NCBI GenBank assembly: GCA_965206405.1
Contig: CBDBJQ010000006.1
Coordinates: 372,001-436,000 of the forward strand
Direction of reading: 5' to 3'
Length of the DNA: 64,000 nucleotides
From: CBDBJQ01 sp965206405
GTDB lineage: Bacteria > Pseudomonadota > Alphaproteobacteria > UBA8366
Position numbers and translations under genes: made by a program
In this document: in pieces, positions 52,393 through 61,247 of the stretch
How positions within the stretch are numbered: the stretch's first letter is position 1
Layout of the letters: every line of letters starts with the position of its first letter
The notes under the pieces: generated by a model
Databases searched by the model: none
Told to the model about the DNA's origin: nothing
What the model saw: the letters and a program-made list of their open reading frames with translations, nothing else

Positions 52393-53631
52393 ATGACCGG
52401 CATTCTCTTCGATCCCGCCGATCCGGCGATCATCGCCGATCCCTATCCGGTCTACCGTCGTCTCAGGGACGAGGATCCGGTGCATTACAGCGACCATCTC
52501 GGCGCCTGGGTGCTGACGCGCTACGACGATGTGCGGGCGGGGCTGAACGATTCGCGACTGTCAGCCGATCGGGTCACGCCCTATCTCGACCGCCTGTCGC
52601 CGGAACGCCGTAGCGAGGTAGCGACGATCGGCCCGATGCTTCAGAAGTGGGCCGTATTCATGGACCCGCCGCCGCACACCCGCCTGCGGCGTCTGCTCAA
52701 CAACGGTTTCACCTCCTCGTCCATGGAGGCGTTCCGCCCCCGGGTGGCGGCGATCGTCGACCGGATGGCCGATGATCTGGTCGCGCGCAGCGCCGACGGC
52801 GAGGTGGTCGACTTCGTCGGCGAGTTTGCCTGGCCTCTGCCGGCGACCGTGATCGCGGTGATGTTGGGGATTCCAGAGGATGACATCGCGCTTTTCCGGG
52901 GCTGGTCGGAAGAGATAGCCCCCTTTGTCGGCAGCGCCGCGGGGACTCCCGGGAAACTGGCCATGGCGGAAAGCGGCGCAGTGGCGATGGAGGCGTATTT
53001 CGGGGATTTGCTCGCCCATCGCCGCCGGCATCCGCCATCCTCCGACCAGGAGACGGTGATCGACCACATGATGGCGGCCGAGGAGCGGGGCGATAACCTG
53101 TCTCCGGCCGAGCTGGTCGCCAATTTCGCACTGCTGATGTTCGCCGGCCATGAAACCACCACGAACCTTCTGTCCAACGGGCTGTGGGCGCTGATGCAGT
53201 TTCCCGACCAGTTGCGTCGCCTGCGCGAAGATCCGGAGCTGACCGCCCCTGCGGTGGAGGAATTCCTGCGCTACGATGGCCCGGTCGGTTCGGTTGCGCG
53301 CAGCGTGCTGGAGGACGTGTCCTTCGGTGATAAGACGATCGCCCGGGGCCAGCGCATCTTTTGCATGATGAACGCGGCCAACCGGGATCCGCGCCGTTTC
53401 GAGGATCCCGACAGCCTCGATGTTGCCCGAACCGACAACCGTCACATCATCTTCGGCTACGGGATTCATTTCTGCATCGGCGCGCCGCTGGCGCGGATGG
53501 AGGGGCAGTACGCCTTTCCGGCCTTGCTGTCGCGGGTACAAGAGATCGAGCCGGCGGCCGAAAACCCGCCCTGGCGGGATTCATTCGTGCTGCGGGGCCT
53601 TGCCGCCCTACCGGTCCGCCTGACTGTCTGA
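52393..53631 (+). CDS. Cytochrome P450
   Basis: A 412-aa soluble bacterial P450. The I-helix oxygen-binding AGHETT is at 251-256, the K-helix ExxR in EEFLRY, and the heme-binding FGYGIHFCIGAPLAR with Cys361. Early part DPPPHTRLRRLLNNGF is the C-helix heme-propionate site. Length and motifs agree with CYP families of class I that need a ferredoxin and reductase, none of which is adjacent. The substrate is unknown. Its last 24 bases overlap convergent folC. Confidence 0.93.
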   Translation: MTGILFDPADPAIIADPYPVYRRLRDEDPVHYSDHLGAWVLTRYDDVRAGLNDSRLSADRVTPYLDRLSPERRSEVATIGPMLQKWAVFMDPPPHTRLRRLLNNGFTSSSMEAFRPRVAAIVDRMADDLVARSADGEVVDFVGEFAWPLPATVIAVMLGIPEDDIALFRGWSEEIAPFVGSAAGTPGKLAMAESGAVAMEAYFGDLLAHRRRHPPSSDQETVIDHMMAAEERGDNLSPAELVANFALLMFAGHETTTNLLSNGLWALMQFPDQLRRLREDPELTAPAVEEFLRYDGPVGSVARSVLEDVSFGDKTIARGQRIFCMMNAANRDPRRFEDPDSLDVARTDNRHIIFGYGIHFCIGAPLARMEGQYAFPALLSRVQEIEPAAENPPWRDSFVLRGLAALPVRLTV

Positions 53632-54963
53632 CCGCCTGACCGTCCAGCCGTTTTCCCGTAGCACGTGGCCCGCAAGATAGAGCGAGCCGCAGATCAGCAC
53701 GTCACCCGGCGATGTGTTCACCCCGTGCGTCTTTCCGTGCGCCTTTCCGTGCGCCTCAACGATTTCTTCGAGAGCCTCCCGCACACTCGCAGCCGGTGTT
53801 GCAGCGATGCCGAGCCGGTGGGCGGAGTCGGCAACTGCATCGGCGGGGAGGCTTGCGGATTCTCCCGGGATGGCGACCGCCCGAAGGCTGTCTGCACACG
53901 CCGCAAGCGGCTCAAGAAATCCGCGTGGCTCCTTGCTTGAGAGAAGCCCCGCCACCAGGTGGAGCGGTCGTTCGCCCCATGCCGCTATGGCCTGTGCAAG
54001 CACGGCGCCTGCAGCCGCGTTGTGGCCGCCATCGAGCCAGAGCCGCCAGCCCGGCGGTAGCAGGCGAACGAGATTCCCGGCCTCAAGGCGCTGGAGGCGG
54101 GCCGGCCAGTCGGCACCGGCGGTGCCCTGCGCCAGCGCATCTTCGGGCACGGACAAGCCGGCGATGTTCTCAAGGCAGGCGACGGCGGTGCCGGCATTCA
54201 AGATCTGGTGAGGACCGGTCAGCTTGGGAGCAGGTAGCCGTAGCTCCCGAGTTTTTGACTGATAGAGCATACCGTCATCGGCGCTCCGGACGGTCCACTC
54301 GACCCCGAAACGGTGCAGCGGCGCGCCCCCTGATTTCGCCACGATCACCGCCATGGCCACCGGATCCTGGGGGCCGACGACCGACGGGGCTGCCGGGTTC
54401 TGAATCGCCGCTTTTTCCGCTGCGATCTTCTCCAGGCTGTCACCGAGAAACTCCATGTGGTCCATCGATATCGGCGTGATGGCCGTTAGGGCCGGCGTCG
54501 GCACGACGGCGGTTGCATCCCACCGCCCGCCGAGGCCGCATTCCATCAGCACGATATCGGCGGGATGCTTCGCGAAAGCGTGGATCGCGGCGGCGGTGGT
54601 GATCTCGAAGAAGGTGATCGGTGCATCGCCATTGGCCCGCTCGCATTCCTCCAGGGCATCACGGAGTTCGGGTTCCGCGATCGGCGCTCCGGCCAGCCTG
54701 ATGCGCTCGCTGAAACTGACCAGGTGCGGCGAGGTGTAGACGTGAACCTGATGACCCGCCGCCTCGAGGGATGTACGCATGAAGGCGATCACCGAACCCT
54801 TGCCGTTGGTTCCGGCAACCCGGACCACCGGTGGCAGACGGTCTTGCGGGCGATCGAGCCCGTCGAGAAGCGTCAGAATTCGTCCGAGCGACAGGTCGAT
54901 CTTTTTTGGATAGAGGCGACTCAGACGCTCGAGGATTCGGTCGCTTTCGCGCGCCGCGGCCAT
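53608..54963 (-). CDS. folC: Dihydrofolate/folylpolyglutamate synthase
   Basis: A 451-aa Mur-ligase-like enzyme that adds glutamate to dihydropteroate and folates. The P-loop GTNGKGS is at 51-57, followed by SPHLVSFSERIRL and the second domain with LDGGHNAAAG. A repeated HGKAHGKTHG near residue 411 comes from a 12-bp tandem repeat (53724-53759). It lies 32 bases after accD, in the conserved accD-folC order. The end overlaps the P450 gene. Confidence 0.95.
   Translation of the reverse strand: MAAARESDRILERLSRLYPKKIDLSLGRILTLLDGLDRPQDRLPPVVRVAGTNGKGSVIAFMRTSLEAAGHQVHVYTSPHLVSFSERIRLAGAPIAEPELRDALEECERANGDAPITFFEITTAAAIHAFAKHPADIVLMECGLGGRWDATAVVPTPALTAITPISMDHMEFLGDSLEKIAAEKAAIQNPAAPSVVGPQDPVAMAVIVAKSGGAPLHRFGVEWTVRSADDGMLYQSKTRELRLPAPKLTGPHQILNAGTAVACLENIAGLSVPEDALAQGTAGADWPARLQRLEAGNLVRLLPPGWRLWLDGGHNAAAGAVLAQAIAAWGERPLHLVAGLLSSKEPRGFLEPLAACADSLRAVAIPGESASLPADAVADSAHRLGIAATPAASVREALEEIVEAHGKAHGKTHGVNTSPGDVLICGSLYLAGHVLRENGWTVRRSDSQADR
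53724..53759 (-). repeat. 12-bp tandem repeat inside folC
   Basis: Units CGTGCGTCTTTC, CGTGCGCCTTTC and CGTGCGCCTCAA follow one another and keep the frame, making the protein repeat GKAHGKTHG in a surface region near the C-terminus. Confidence 0.85.
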
Positions 54964-54995
54964 GGTCGCGCCTGTTTCGGGCGAAGAGCGTGCGG

Positions 54996-55889
54996 TCAGG
55001 CGGCCGCGGCGGCCGACAGGCGTTCCTGCGACGCTCCGCCGCCGGCGAGCAGCCGGATCAACCGGCCAAGAGTCTCGCGCTGCTCGCTGCGCGGGACAAT
55101 CATGTCGACCATGCCGTGCTCGAGAAGATATTCGGCGGTCTGGAAACCCTCAGGCAGCACGCCGCCGACGGTTTGCTCGATGACCCGGGCGCCGGCGAAG
55201 CTTATCTGCGCGCCAGGTTCGGTGATGTGGACGTCGCCGAGCATGGCGAAGCTCGCCGAGACACCGCCGGTGGTCGGATCGCCGAGCAGGACGATGTAGG
55301 GAAGGCCCGCTTCCTTGACCTTCTGCACCGCGATCACAGTGCGCGGCATCTGCATCAACGACAGTGCTCCCTCCTGCATGCGCGCGCCGCCCGAGGCGGT
55401 GATCGCAATCAGGGGCGCCTTGCGTTCCAGGGCGGCGTCGGCGGCGGCCAGCATGCCATTGCCGACCGAGGCGCCCATCGAGCCGCCCATGAAGGAAAAA
55501 TCGAGGATAGCGGCGACAGCGGAGACGCCGTCGATAGTGCCGACGGCGACGATGACGGCGTCCTGGCCGCGGGTCTTGGCGCGGGCCGCCTTCAGGCGCT
55601 CGGAGTAGCGCTCGCGGTCGCGGAACTTCAGCGGATCATCCTCGGCGGTGTCGAACGGGATCTCGGTCCATTCCCCGTCGTCGAACAGCATCGTCAGGCG
55701 GGTCCGGCCGTCGACGCGCAGATGATGACCGCAATGCCCGCAGACGCGCAGGCGCGCCTCGAGCTCCCGGTGGAAGATCATCTGCGCACAGGCCGGGCAT
55801 TTTTCCCAGAGGTTTTCCTCTTCGGTTTCGCCCCGGCCCTTAACGATGGCGTTGATCTTCGGGCGCACGAAGTTGGTCAGCCAGTTCAT
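54996..55889 (-). CDS. accD: Acetyl-CoA carboxylase carboxyltransferase subunit beta
   Basis: A 297-aa beta subunit that, with AccA, moves CO2 from biotin to acetyl-CoA to make malonyl-CoA. The zinc ribbon cysteines are C31, C34, C50 and C53 (CPAC...CGHC). The carboxyltransferase core shows GGARMQEGALSLMQMPRT and GDPTTGGVSASFAMLGD. Start overlaps the trpA stop (ATGA). In alphaproteobacteria trpA-accD-folC is a steady order. Confidence 0.97.
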   Translation of the reverse strand: MNWLTNFVRPKINAIVKGRGETEEENLWEKCPACAQMIFHRELEARLRVCGHCGHHLRVDGRTRLTMLFDDGEWTEIPFDTAEDDPLKFRDRERYSERLKAARAKTRGQDAVIVAVGTIDGVSAVAAILDFSFMGGSMGASVGNGMLAAADAALERKAPLIAITASGGARMQEGALSLMQMPRTVIAVQKVKEAGLPYIVLLGDPTTGGVSASFAMLGDVHITEPGAQISFAGARVIEQTVGGVLPEGFQTAEYLLEHGMVDMIVPRSEQRETLGRLIRLLAGGGASQERLSAAAAA

Positions 55890-56713
55890 CGCGCTGTCAC
55901 TCCGGAGGCGAGCTCTCTGACATAGTCGTGCACCGCCCCCACCAGCTTCGAGGTCGGGCGGTTTTCACTGTCGAGATGGCGGGCCATGGTGTCGACGATG
56001 GCGGAGCCAACGACGGCGGCATCGGCATGGCGGGTCACGGCGCCGACGTCCTCGGCGGTACGGATGCCGAAGCCGACGGCAAGCGGGAGCGGGGTGTGGG
56101 CTCTGAGACGCGACACGGCTTCCGCGATCTCCTTTTCCCCGGCCGAACGCGTGCCGGTGATACCTGCGATCGCCACATAGTAGAGAAATCCGCTGGCGTT
56201 TTCGAGTACTCGCGGCAGGCGGGCCTCGTCGGTAGTCGGGGTGGCGAGGCGGATCCAGCGCAACCCGCCGTCGAGCGCGGGCTGGCAGAGTTCGCTGTCT
56301 TCCTCCGGTGGCAGATCGACGATGATCAACCCGTCCACGCCGGCTTCCGTGGCGCCGCGGACGAAATCGGGGACGCCGTAGACATAGATCGGGTTGTAGT
56401 AACCCATCAGGACAACCGGCGTCTCGGCGTCCTGTGCGCGGAAGCCCCGAACCAGATCAAGGGTGCCCCGGAGCGAGGCACCTTCGCTGAGTGCGCGCAG
56501 GGAGGCGGCCTGGATCGAGGGGCCGTCGGCCATCGGGTCGGTGAACGGCATGCCGAGCTCGATGATGTCGGCGCCGGCCTGTGGCAGGCCACAGACGATC
56601 TCGAGGGATGTTTCGGGGTTTGGGTCGCCGGCGGTGATGAAGGTGACCAGGCCTGTACGGCCCTTGTCGGCGAGTTCGGCGAAGCGCCGCTCGATTCGAC
56701 CCTCTGCGCTCAT
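55886..56713 (-). CDS. trpA: Tryptophan synthase alpha subunit
   Basis: A 275-aa TIM barrel that cleaves indole-3-glycerol phosphate to indole. Catalytic residues sit in ELGMPFTDPMADGP (Glu52, Asp59). Loop SVTAR end is normal. The ATG at 56713 overlaps the trpB stop (ATGA), coupling the alpha and beta chains that channel indole; a longer upstream reading would enter trpB. The stop overlaps accD in the same way. Confidence 0.97.
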   Translation of the reverse strand: MSAEGRIERRFAELADKGRTGLVTFITAGDPNPETSLEIVCGLPQAGADIIELGMPFTDPMADGPSIQAASLRALSEGASLRGTLDLVRGFRAQDAETPVVLMGYYNPIYVYGVPDFVRGATEAGVDGLIIVDLPPEEDSELCQPALDGGLRWIRLATPTTDEARLPRVLENASGFLYYVAIAGITGTRSAGEKEIAEAVSRLRAHTPLPLAVGFGIRTAEDVGAVTRHADAAVVGSAIVDTMARHLDSENRPTSKLVGAVHDYVRELASGVTAR

Positions 56714-57996
56714 GCCCCGCCGCCTGCAGCGTTTCCGCCGCTCATCGCATTCCCACCGCCCACGGCATCGACTCCGAGCGCTTCGGCTACGGAAAAAATA
56801 TCCTTGTCGCCGCGGCCGCACATGTTCATGCAGAGCAGGTGGTCCTGCGGTAAATCACCGGCGATGCGCCCGACATGGGCCAGCGCGTGGGCCGGCTCGA
56901 GGGCGGGGATGATACCTTCCATCCGGGCGCAGAGCTGGAACGCCTCGAGCGCCTCGTCGTCGGTCACCGAGACGTACTCGACCCGGCCCTGGTCTTTCAG
57001 CCAGGCGTGTTCGGGTCCGATGCCCGGATAGTCGAGTCCCGCCGAGATCGAGTGGGCTTCGCGGATCTGTCCGTCCGGGTCCATCAGCAGGTTGGTGCGG
57101 TTGCCATGCAGAACGCCGGGAGAGCCGCCGGCGATCGAGGCCGCGTGTTTGTCGGTATCGAGTCCGAGCCCGGCCGCCTCGACGCCGATCAGGCGCACAC
57201 CGTCGTCGAGGAAGGGATGGAACAGTCCGATCGCGTTGGAACCACCGCCGATGCAGGCGACAAGAGTGTCGGGCAGCCGGTCTTCGGCTTCCATCATCTG
57301 CGTGCGTGTCTCATCGCCAATGACGCACTGGAAGTTGCGCACCATCGCCGGATAGGGGTGCGGGCCGGCAACTGTGCCAATGATGTAGAAGGTTGAATCG
57401 ACATTGGCGACCCAGTCGCGCAACGCTTCGTTCATGGCATCCTTCAGCGATTGCGATCCGCTGTCGACCGGCCGCACCTCGGCGCCGAGCAGGTTCATGC
57501 GGAACACGTTGGGTTGCTGGCGGGCGATATCCTTGGCGCCCATGTAGATGACGCAAGGCAGCCCGAAGAGGGCGCAGACCGTGGCCGTTGCAACCCCATG
57601 CTGGCCGGCGCCGGTCTCGGCGATGATCCGGGTCTTGCCCATGCGCCGGGCGAGCAGGATCTGCCCGACGGTGTTGTTGATCTTGTGGGCGCCCGTGTGA
57701 TTGAGCTCGTCGCGCTTGAAGTAGATCTTCGCGCCACCCCAGTGCGCGGTGAGCCGCTCGGCGAAATAGAGCGGACTCGGCCGGCCGACATAGTGGGCAA
57801 GATAGTGGTCGAACTCGGCCTGGAAGGCGGGGTCCTGCCGCGCCTCATCGTAGGTGCGCTCGACATCGAGGATCAGTGGCATCAGGGTTTCGGCGACGAA
57901 CCGGCCGCCGAAAATCCCGAAATGCCCGTCCTCGTCCGGTCCAGTGCGCAGGGTGTTAGTCTGCTTTCCGGCGCTTGTGCCCGTATCTGCACTCAT
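56710..57996 (-). CDS. trpB: Tryptophan synthase beta subunit
   Basis: A 428-aa PLP enzyme joining indole and serine. The PLP Lys is K105 in NHTGAHKINN; the serine-phosphate loop and CIGGGSNAIG are intact. The last 20 residues (GGGNAMSGGNAAGGGA) are a low-complexity tail beyond the usual end. It is the first gene of the trpB-trpA-accD-folC group; in relatives trpF precedes it directly, but here a gene of opposite strand intervenes. Confidence 0.97.
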   Translation of the reverse strand: MSADTGTSAGKQTNTLRTGPDEDGHFGIFGGRFVAETLMPLILDVERTYDEARQDPAFQAEFDHYLAHYVGRPSPLYFAERLTAHWGGAKIYFKRDELNHTGAHKINNTVGQILLARRMGKTRIIAETGAGQHGVATATVCALFGLPCVIYMGAKDIARQQPNVFRMNLLGAEVRPVDSGSQSLKDAMNEALRDWVANVDSTFYIIGTVAGPHPYPAMVRNFQCVIGDETRTQMMEAEDRLPDTLVACIGGGSNAIGLFHPFLDDGVRLIGVEAAGLGLDTDKHAASIAGGSPGVLHGNRTNLLMDPDGQIREAHSISAGLDYPGIGPEHAWLKDQGRVEYVSVTDDEALEAFQLCARMEGIIPALEPAHALAHVGRIAGDLPQDHLLCMNMCGRGDKDIFSVAEALGVDAVGGGNAMSGGNAAGGGA

Positions 57997-58238
57997 GTTC
58001 TTGTTCTTTTATTCAGGGCTGGTCTGTTGCGGTCTGCGACAGGCACGGCGCCTGCTGCCGGCACGGGGGTGGTGGCGCAATCTACAGGGCGCAGTGCCCG
58101 CAAGTCCAACGTCCACACCGGCTTTGCGTCCCGCACCGGCACTGTATCCCCACACCGGTGCCGCGCCGCCAGGTCCGCGTCGACATTGCGACCCCTCACG
58201 CCAGATAACATACGACAGGATAATGGCGGGGTATCGGC

Positions 58239-59285
58239 ATGCAGATCATGACCACGCTACCACAGGGCGATTTGAACGAAGTCGCTGCCGCAGCCAGGGC
58301 GGCGGAACAGGCGGGGTTCGACATGGCCGCAACCATGGAGAACCGGCACGAACCCTTCATGCCGCTGGCAGTTGCCGCAGTATCAACCTCGAAAATCCAG
58401 CTCGGACCGGCGGTGGCGATCGCGTTTCCGCGTTCGCCAATGATTGTCGCTAACACGGGATGGGATCTGCAGACGGCATCAAAAGGCCGCTTCGTCCTTG
58501 GTCTCGGCCCGCAGATCCGCCCGCACAACGAGAAACGATTCTCGATCGCCTGGTCGGCCCCGGCCCCGCGGTTGCGGGAATATGTGCAGGCCCTGCGGGC
58601 GATATGGCGCTGCTGGGCTCAGGGTGAGGCGCTGCGGTTCGAGGGCGAGCATTACCAGTTCACGTTGATGACGCCGAATTTTACACCGGAAAACCCGGAT
58701 ATCACGCCGATTCCGGTAACCCTTGCGGGTGTGGGGCCGCATACGCTGCGGTTGGCCGGCGAGATCTGCGATGGTGTGCGCCTGCACCCGTTTTGTACCC
58801 GGGCCTATCTTGAGGATGTGGTGATGGCCCGGATCGGGGAAGGGCTGGCGCGCACCGGCAAGGAGCGCCGGCATTTCCAGGTTGCAGGCGGCGGGTTTGT
58901 TGCCACCGGTAAGGATGACGAAACGGTCTCGCAAGCGGCTGAGTGGGTCCGCTACAGGCTGGCTTTCTATGGCTCGACGCCGAGCTACTGGCCGGTCCTG
59001 GAACACCACGGGGAAGGTGATCTCGGGCGGAAGCTCAACCGCATGAGCAAGGAGGGGCTTTGGCAGGAAATGGCCGCGGAGATCTCCGACGATGTCCTGC
59101 AGTTGTTTACGGCGATCGGGCGCTATGACGAGCTTCCAGGCATCATCGACGACCGCTTCGGCGGGTGCGTCGATATGGTCTATGCCAGCATGTCGTCCGA
59201 CATGCGCCCGAACATTCCGGCCGATATCGTCCAGGACATCCAGCGCATGGAGGGTGCGTTTTCGGGGTTTTCGACGGCCTGGTAG
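58239..59285 (+). CDS. LLM class F420-dependent oxidoreductase-like protein
   Basis: A 348-aa TIM barrel of the luciferase-like monooxygenase family, closest by pattern to the TIGR03617 type F420-dependent group: AAEQAGFDMAATMENRHEPF, TASKGRFVLGLGPQIRPHNEKRF and PVTLAGVGPHTLRLAGEICDGVRLHPF. Members use F420H2 or FMNH2. Whether this organism makes F420 cannot be told here. It lies on the plus strand between trpB and trpF, breaking an operon that is usually continuous. Confidence 0.85.
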   Translation: MQIMTTLPQGDLNEVAAAARAAEQAGFDMAATMENRHEPFMPLAVAAVSTSKIQLGPAVAIAFPRSPMIVANTGWDLQTASKGRFVLGLGPQIRPHNEKRFSIAWSAPAPRLREYVQALRAIWRCWAQGEALRFEGEHYQFTLMTPNFTPENPDITPIPVTLAGVGPHTLRLAGEICDGVRLHPFCTRAYLEDVVMARIGEGLARTGKERRHFQVAGGGFVATGKDDETVSQAAEWVRYRLAFYGSTPSYWPVLEHHGEGDLGRKLNRMSKEGLWQEMAAEISDDVLQLFTAIGRYDELPGIIDDRFGGCVDMVYASMSSDMRPNIPADIVQDIQRMEGAFSGFSTAW

Positions 59286-59297
59286 GCGCGCCGCTTC

Positions 59298-59345
59298 TTC
59301 AGGGGAACACCCTCAGGAACCTCCTCAGGGGGGCTTCCTCAGGGA
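59298..59345. repeat. Four TCAGG repeats at a gene end
   Basis: (C)CTCAGG or TTCAGG recurs at 59299, 59313, 59325 and 59339 (spacing 14, 12, 14), in the spacer after the LLM gene and running into the last codons of trpF. The minus strand also allows a GCTTCC-CTGA-GGAAGC hairpin at trpF's end. Confidence 0.6.
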
Positions 59346-59983
59346 AGCGCCGCCACGGTTTCGAGGAATGCGGCGATTTTTTCAGGGGGCTTGCGGCCCG
59401 GTTCGTCCTCGACGCCTGAAGAGATGTCGACATGCGCAGCCCCGGAGAGTCGCACGGCTTTGGCGATGTTCTCCGCATGCAGCCCGCCGGCCAGCATCCA
59501 GGGCTTCGGCCATCTGCGGTCGGACATGATCCGCCAGTCGAAACTGACCGCGTTGCCGCCGGGCAGGGCGGCACCGGGCGGCGGTTTGCCGTCGAACATC
59601 AGCCAGTCGACGACCCCGAGATAGCCCTCGGCGGCGTCGAGATCCTCCGGGACGGCGATCGCCAACGCCTTCATGATCGGACAACCGGTGCGGCGGTGGA
59701 TCTCGGCGCAGCGGGCCGGACTCTCATCGCCATGCAGCTGGATCAGATCGAGTGGTGCGGTGGCCAGTACTTCTGTGAGCCAGTGATCCTTGGGGTCGAC
59801 GAACAGACCAACCCGGCCGACTTCCTGTGGAATGCCATCTGTCAGACTTCTCGCTTCTTCCGGCGTTACGGCGCGCGGGCTTGGCGGGAAGAAGACAAAG
59901 CCGAGGTGCGATGCATCGCCGGCGAGGGCGGCATCCCGGGCTTCGTGTGCATTGATGCCGCAGATTTTCGCGCGCACGGTCAT
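59339..59983 (-). CDS. trpF: Phosphoribosylanthranilate isomerase
   Basis: A 214-aa TIM barrel in tryptophan synthesis. KICGINAHEARDAAL at the N-terminus carries the catalytic Cys; the acidic partner is in DGKPPPGAALPGGN and the phosphate loop in MLAGGLHAENI. The ATG overlaps the pyrF stop (ATGA). Its downstream neighbour on this strand in relatives would be trpB, now displaced by the LLM gene. Confidence 0.96.
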   Translation of the reverse strand: MTVRAKICGINAHEARDAALAGDASHLGFVFFPPSPRAVTPEEARSLTDGIPQEVGRVGLFVDPKDHWLTEVLATAPLDLIQLHGDESPARCAEIHRRTGCPIMKALAIAVPEDLDAAEGYLGVVDWLMFDGKPPPGAALPGGNAVSFDWRIMSDRRWPKPWMLAGGLHAENIAKAVRLSGAAHVDISSGVEDEPGRKPPEKIAAFLETVAALP

Positions 59984-60729
59984 GGCTGTACGCAGGATGC
60001 TCCGGCCATCATCTCGTGATCGATTTCCAATGCGGCCTTGCGCGGATCCTTCGCCTCCGTGATCGGGCGCCCGACAACGAGGCTGTCGGCGCCGTCCCAC
60101 ACTGCCGCATGCGGCGTGGCTGTCCGCTTCTGATCGCTTGTCTCCGCTCCGGCCGGGCGAATGCCGGGCACCACGAGCTGAAACTCGTCGCCGCACTCCC
60201 GGCGCAGCGTGGAGATCTCGTGCGGCGAGCAAACGGCGCCATCCATACCGCACTCCCGGGCGAGGATGGTAAGGCGCATGCTTTGTTCGGAAGTCGGGCC
60301 GACCTGGCCAATCTTCGCAAGGTCCAGATCATCAAGGCTGGTCAGGACGGTGACGGCAAGGAGAGAAAGCGGTCGTGTAGCTTCGGCCGCAGCCTCCCGC
60401 GCCGCCTGCATCATCGCAGCGCCTCCCGCCGCGTGCAGGGTGAGCAGGTCGGGTTCGAGCGGCAGCGCCGCGCGCACCGCTCCGGCGACTGTGTTGGGGA
60501 TGTCGTGCAGTTTGAGGTCGAGGAACAGCTTGCCGCCTCTCCCCTCGTCATCCCGGAACCTCGGGATGTCCTTGAATACCCTTTCCACGCCCTTGGGCCC
60601 GTTATGCGAGAAGAACTCGAGGCCGAGCTTGAAGCCATCGACGACGCCGGCCAAATCCTTGGTTAGACCGGCGGCACGGCAAACATCGGGCGTATCAAGG
60701 GCGACATAGAGGTGTGCTGGCAACCGCAT
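59980..60729 (-). CDS. pyrF: Orotidine 5'-phosphate decarboxylase
   Basis: A 249-aa TIM barrel of UMP synthesis. The catalytic KLFLDLKLHDIPNTV (about 66-80) has the Lys-Asp-x-Lys-Asp array in its usual DLKxxDI form, and VVPGIRPAG with VGRPITEAKDP forms the phosphate site. It follows lapA by 17 bases and is coupled to trpF by ATGA. Confidence 0.97.
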   Translation of the reverse strand: MRLPAHLYVALDTPDVCRAAGLTKDLAGVVDGFKLGLEFFSHNGPKGVERVFKDIPRFRDDEGRGGKLFLDLKLHDIPNTVAGAVRAALPLEPDLLTLHAAGGAAMMQAAREAAAEATRPLSLLAVTVLTSLDDLDLAKIGQVGPTSEQSMRLTILARECGMDGAVCSPHEISTLRRECGDEFQLVVPGIRPAGAETSDQKRTATPHAAVWDGADSLVVGRPITEAKDPRKAALEIDHEMMAGASCVQP

Positions 60730-60746
60730 GAGAGTTTTCTCGGCCG

Positions 60747-61247
60747 TCAGTTCTGTTCCATGGCGCGGTTGCCTGTTCTGGCGCCGGGTTCCGGATTCGC
60801 ACCAGGTGTGACGCCGGCACCAGCACCAAATGAGGCGCGGGTGCCAGGAGCGATGCCGGTGCCAGGCGTGACATTGATATCCGCCCGGCTCTCGATTCGT
60901 GTGTTTCTTGTTGCCGGTACCGAGGTCGGGCGCGCGGCGTCGCTTTCCCCGGCCGGTGTGGCACGTGCAAGCTGTGCCTTCAACTCAAGGATTTCGCGTT
61001 CCTGTTTAGTGAGCCTTCTGCGTGTCTCGCGGGCCTGACGTCGCGCCCGGTTGCGGCCGAGCCAGGACAGAATGGCGCCGGTCAGACAGCCTGCAAGAAA
61101 GATGGCGAAGATGGCGAGATAGATCGGGGCGGTTAGTGTGGCCGGCAGAGGCCAGAGACCGAACTCGACGGGAGTCGTGTTGGAGATGGCGAAAGAGACG
61201 GCAACCAGGGTCAGCGGCAGGGCGAGGAGCCAGTAAATGAATTTCAC
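60747..61247 (-). CDS. lapA: LapA family inner-membrane protein
   Basis: A 166-aa protein with two membrane helices (about 4-22 and 40-63), then a basic/coiled-coil cytosolic stretch (RRQARETRRRLTKQEREILE), typical of LapA (YciS), which with LapB helps control LPS synthesis through LpxC turnover in E. coli. The C-terminal 65 residues are low-complexity Gly/Pro/Thr-rich (TPGTGIAPGTRASFG). Start is a GTG overlapping the ihfB stop (GTGA). Function here is inferred. Confidence 0.85.
   Translation of the reverse strand: MKFIYWLLALPLTLVAVSFAISNTTPVEFGLWPLPATLTAPIYLAIFAIFLAGCLTGAILSWLGRNRARRQARETRRRLTKQEREILELKAQLARATPAGESDAARPTSVPATRNTRIESRADINVTPGTGIAPGTRASFGAGAGVTPGANPEPGARTGNRAMEQN

Noticed and set aside
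54831..57031. Two plus-strand frames of about 365 codons opposite accD, trpA and trpB
   Set aside because: They are complements of conserved enzymes and show no motifs or ribosome-binding sites.
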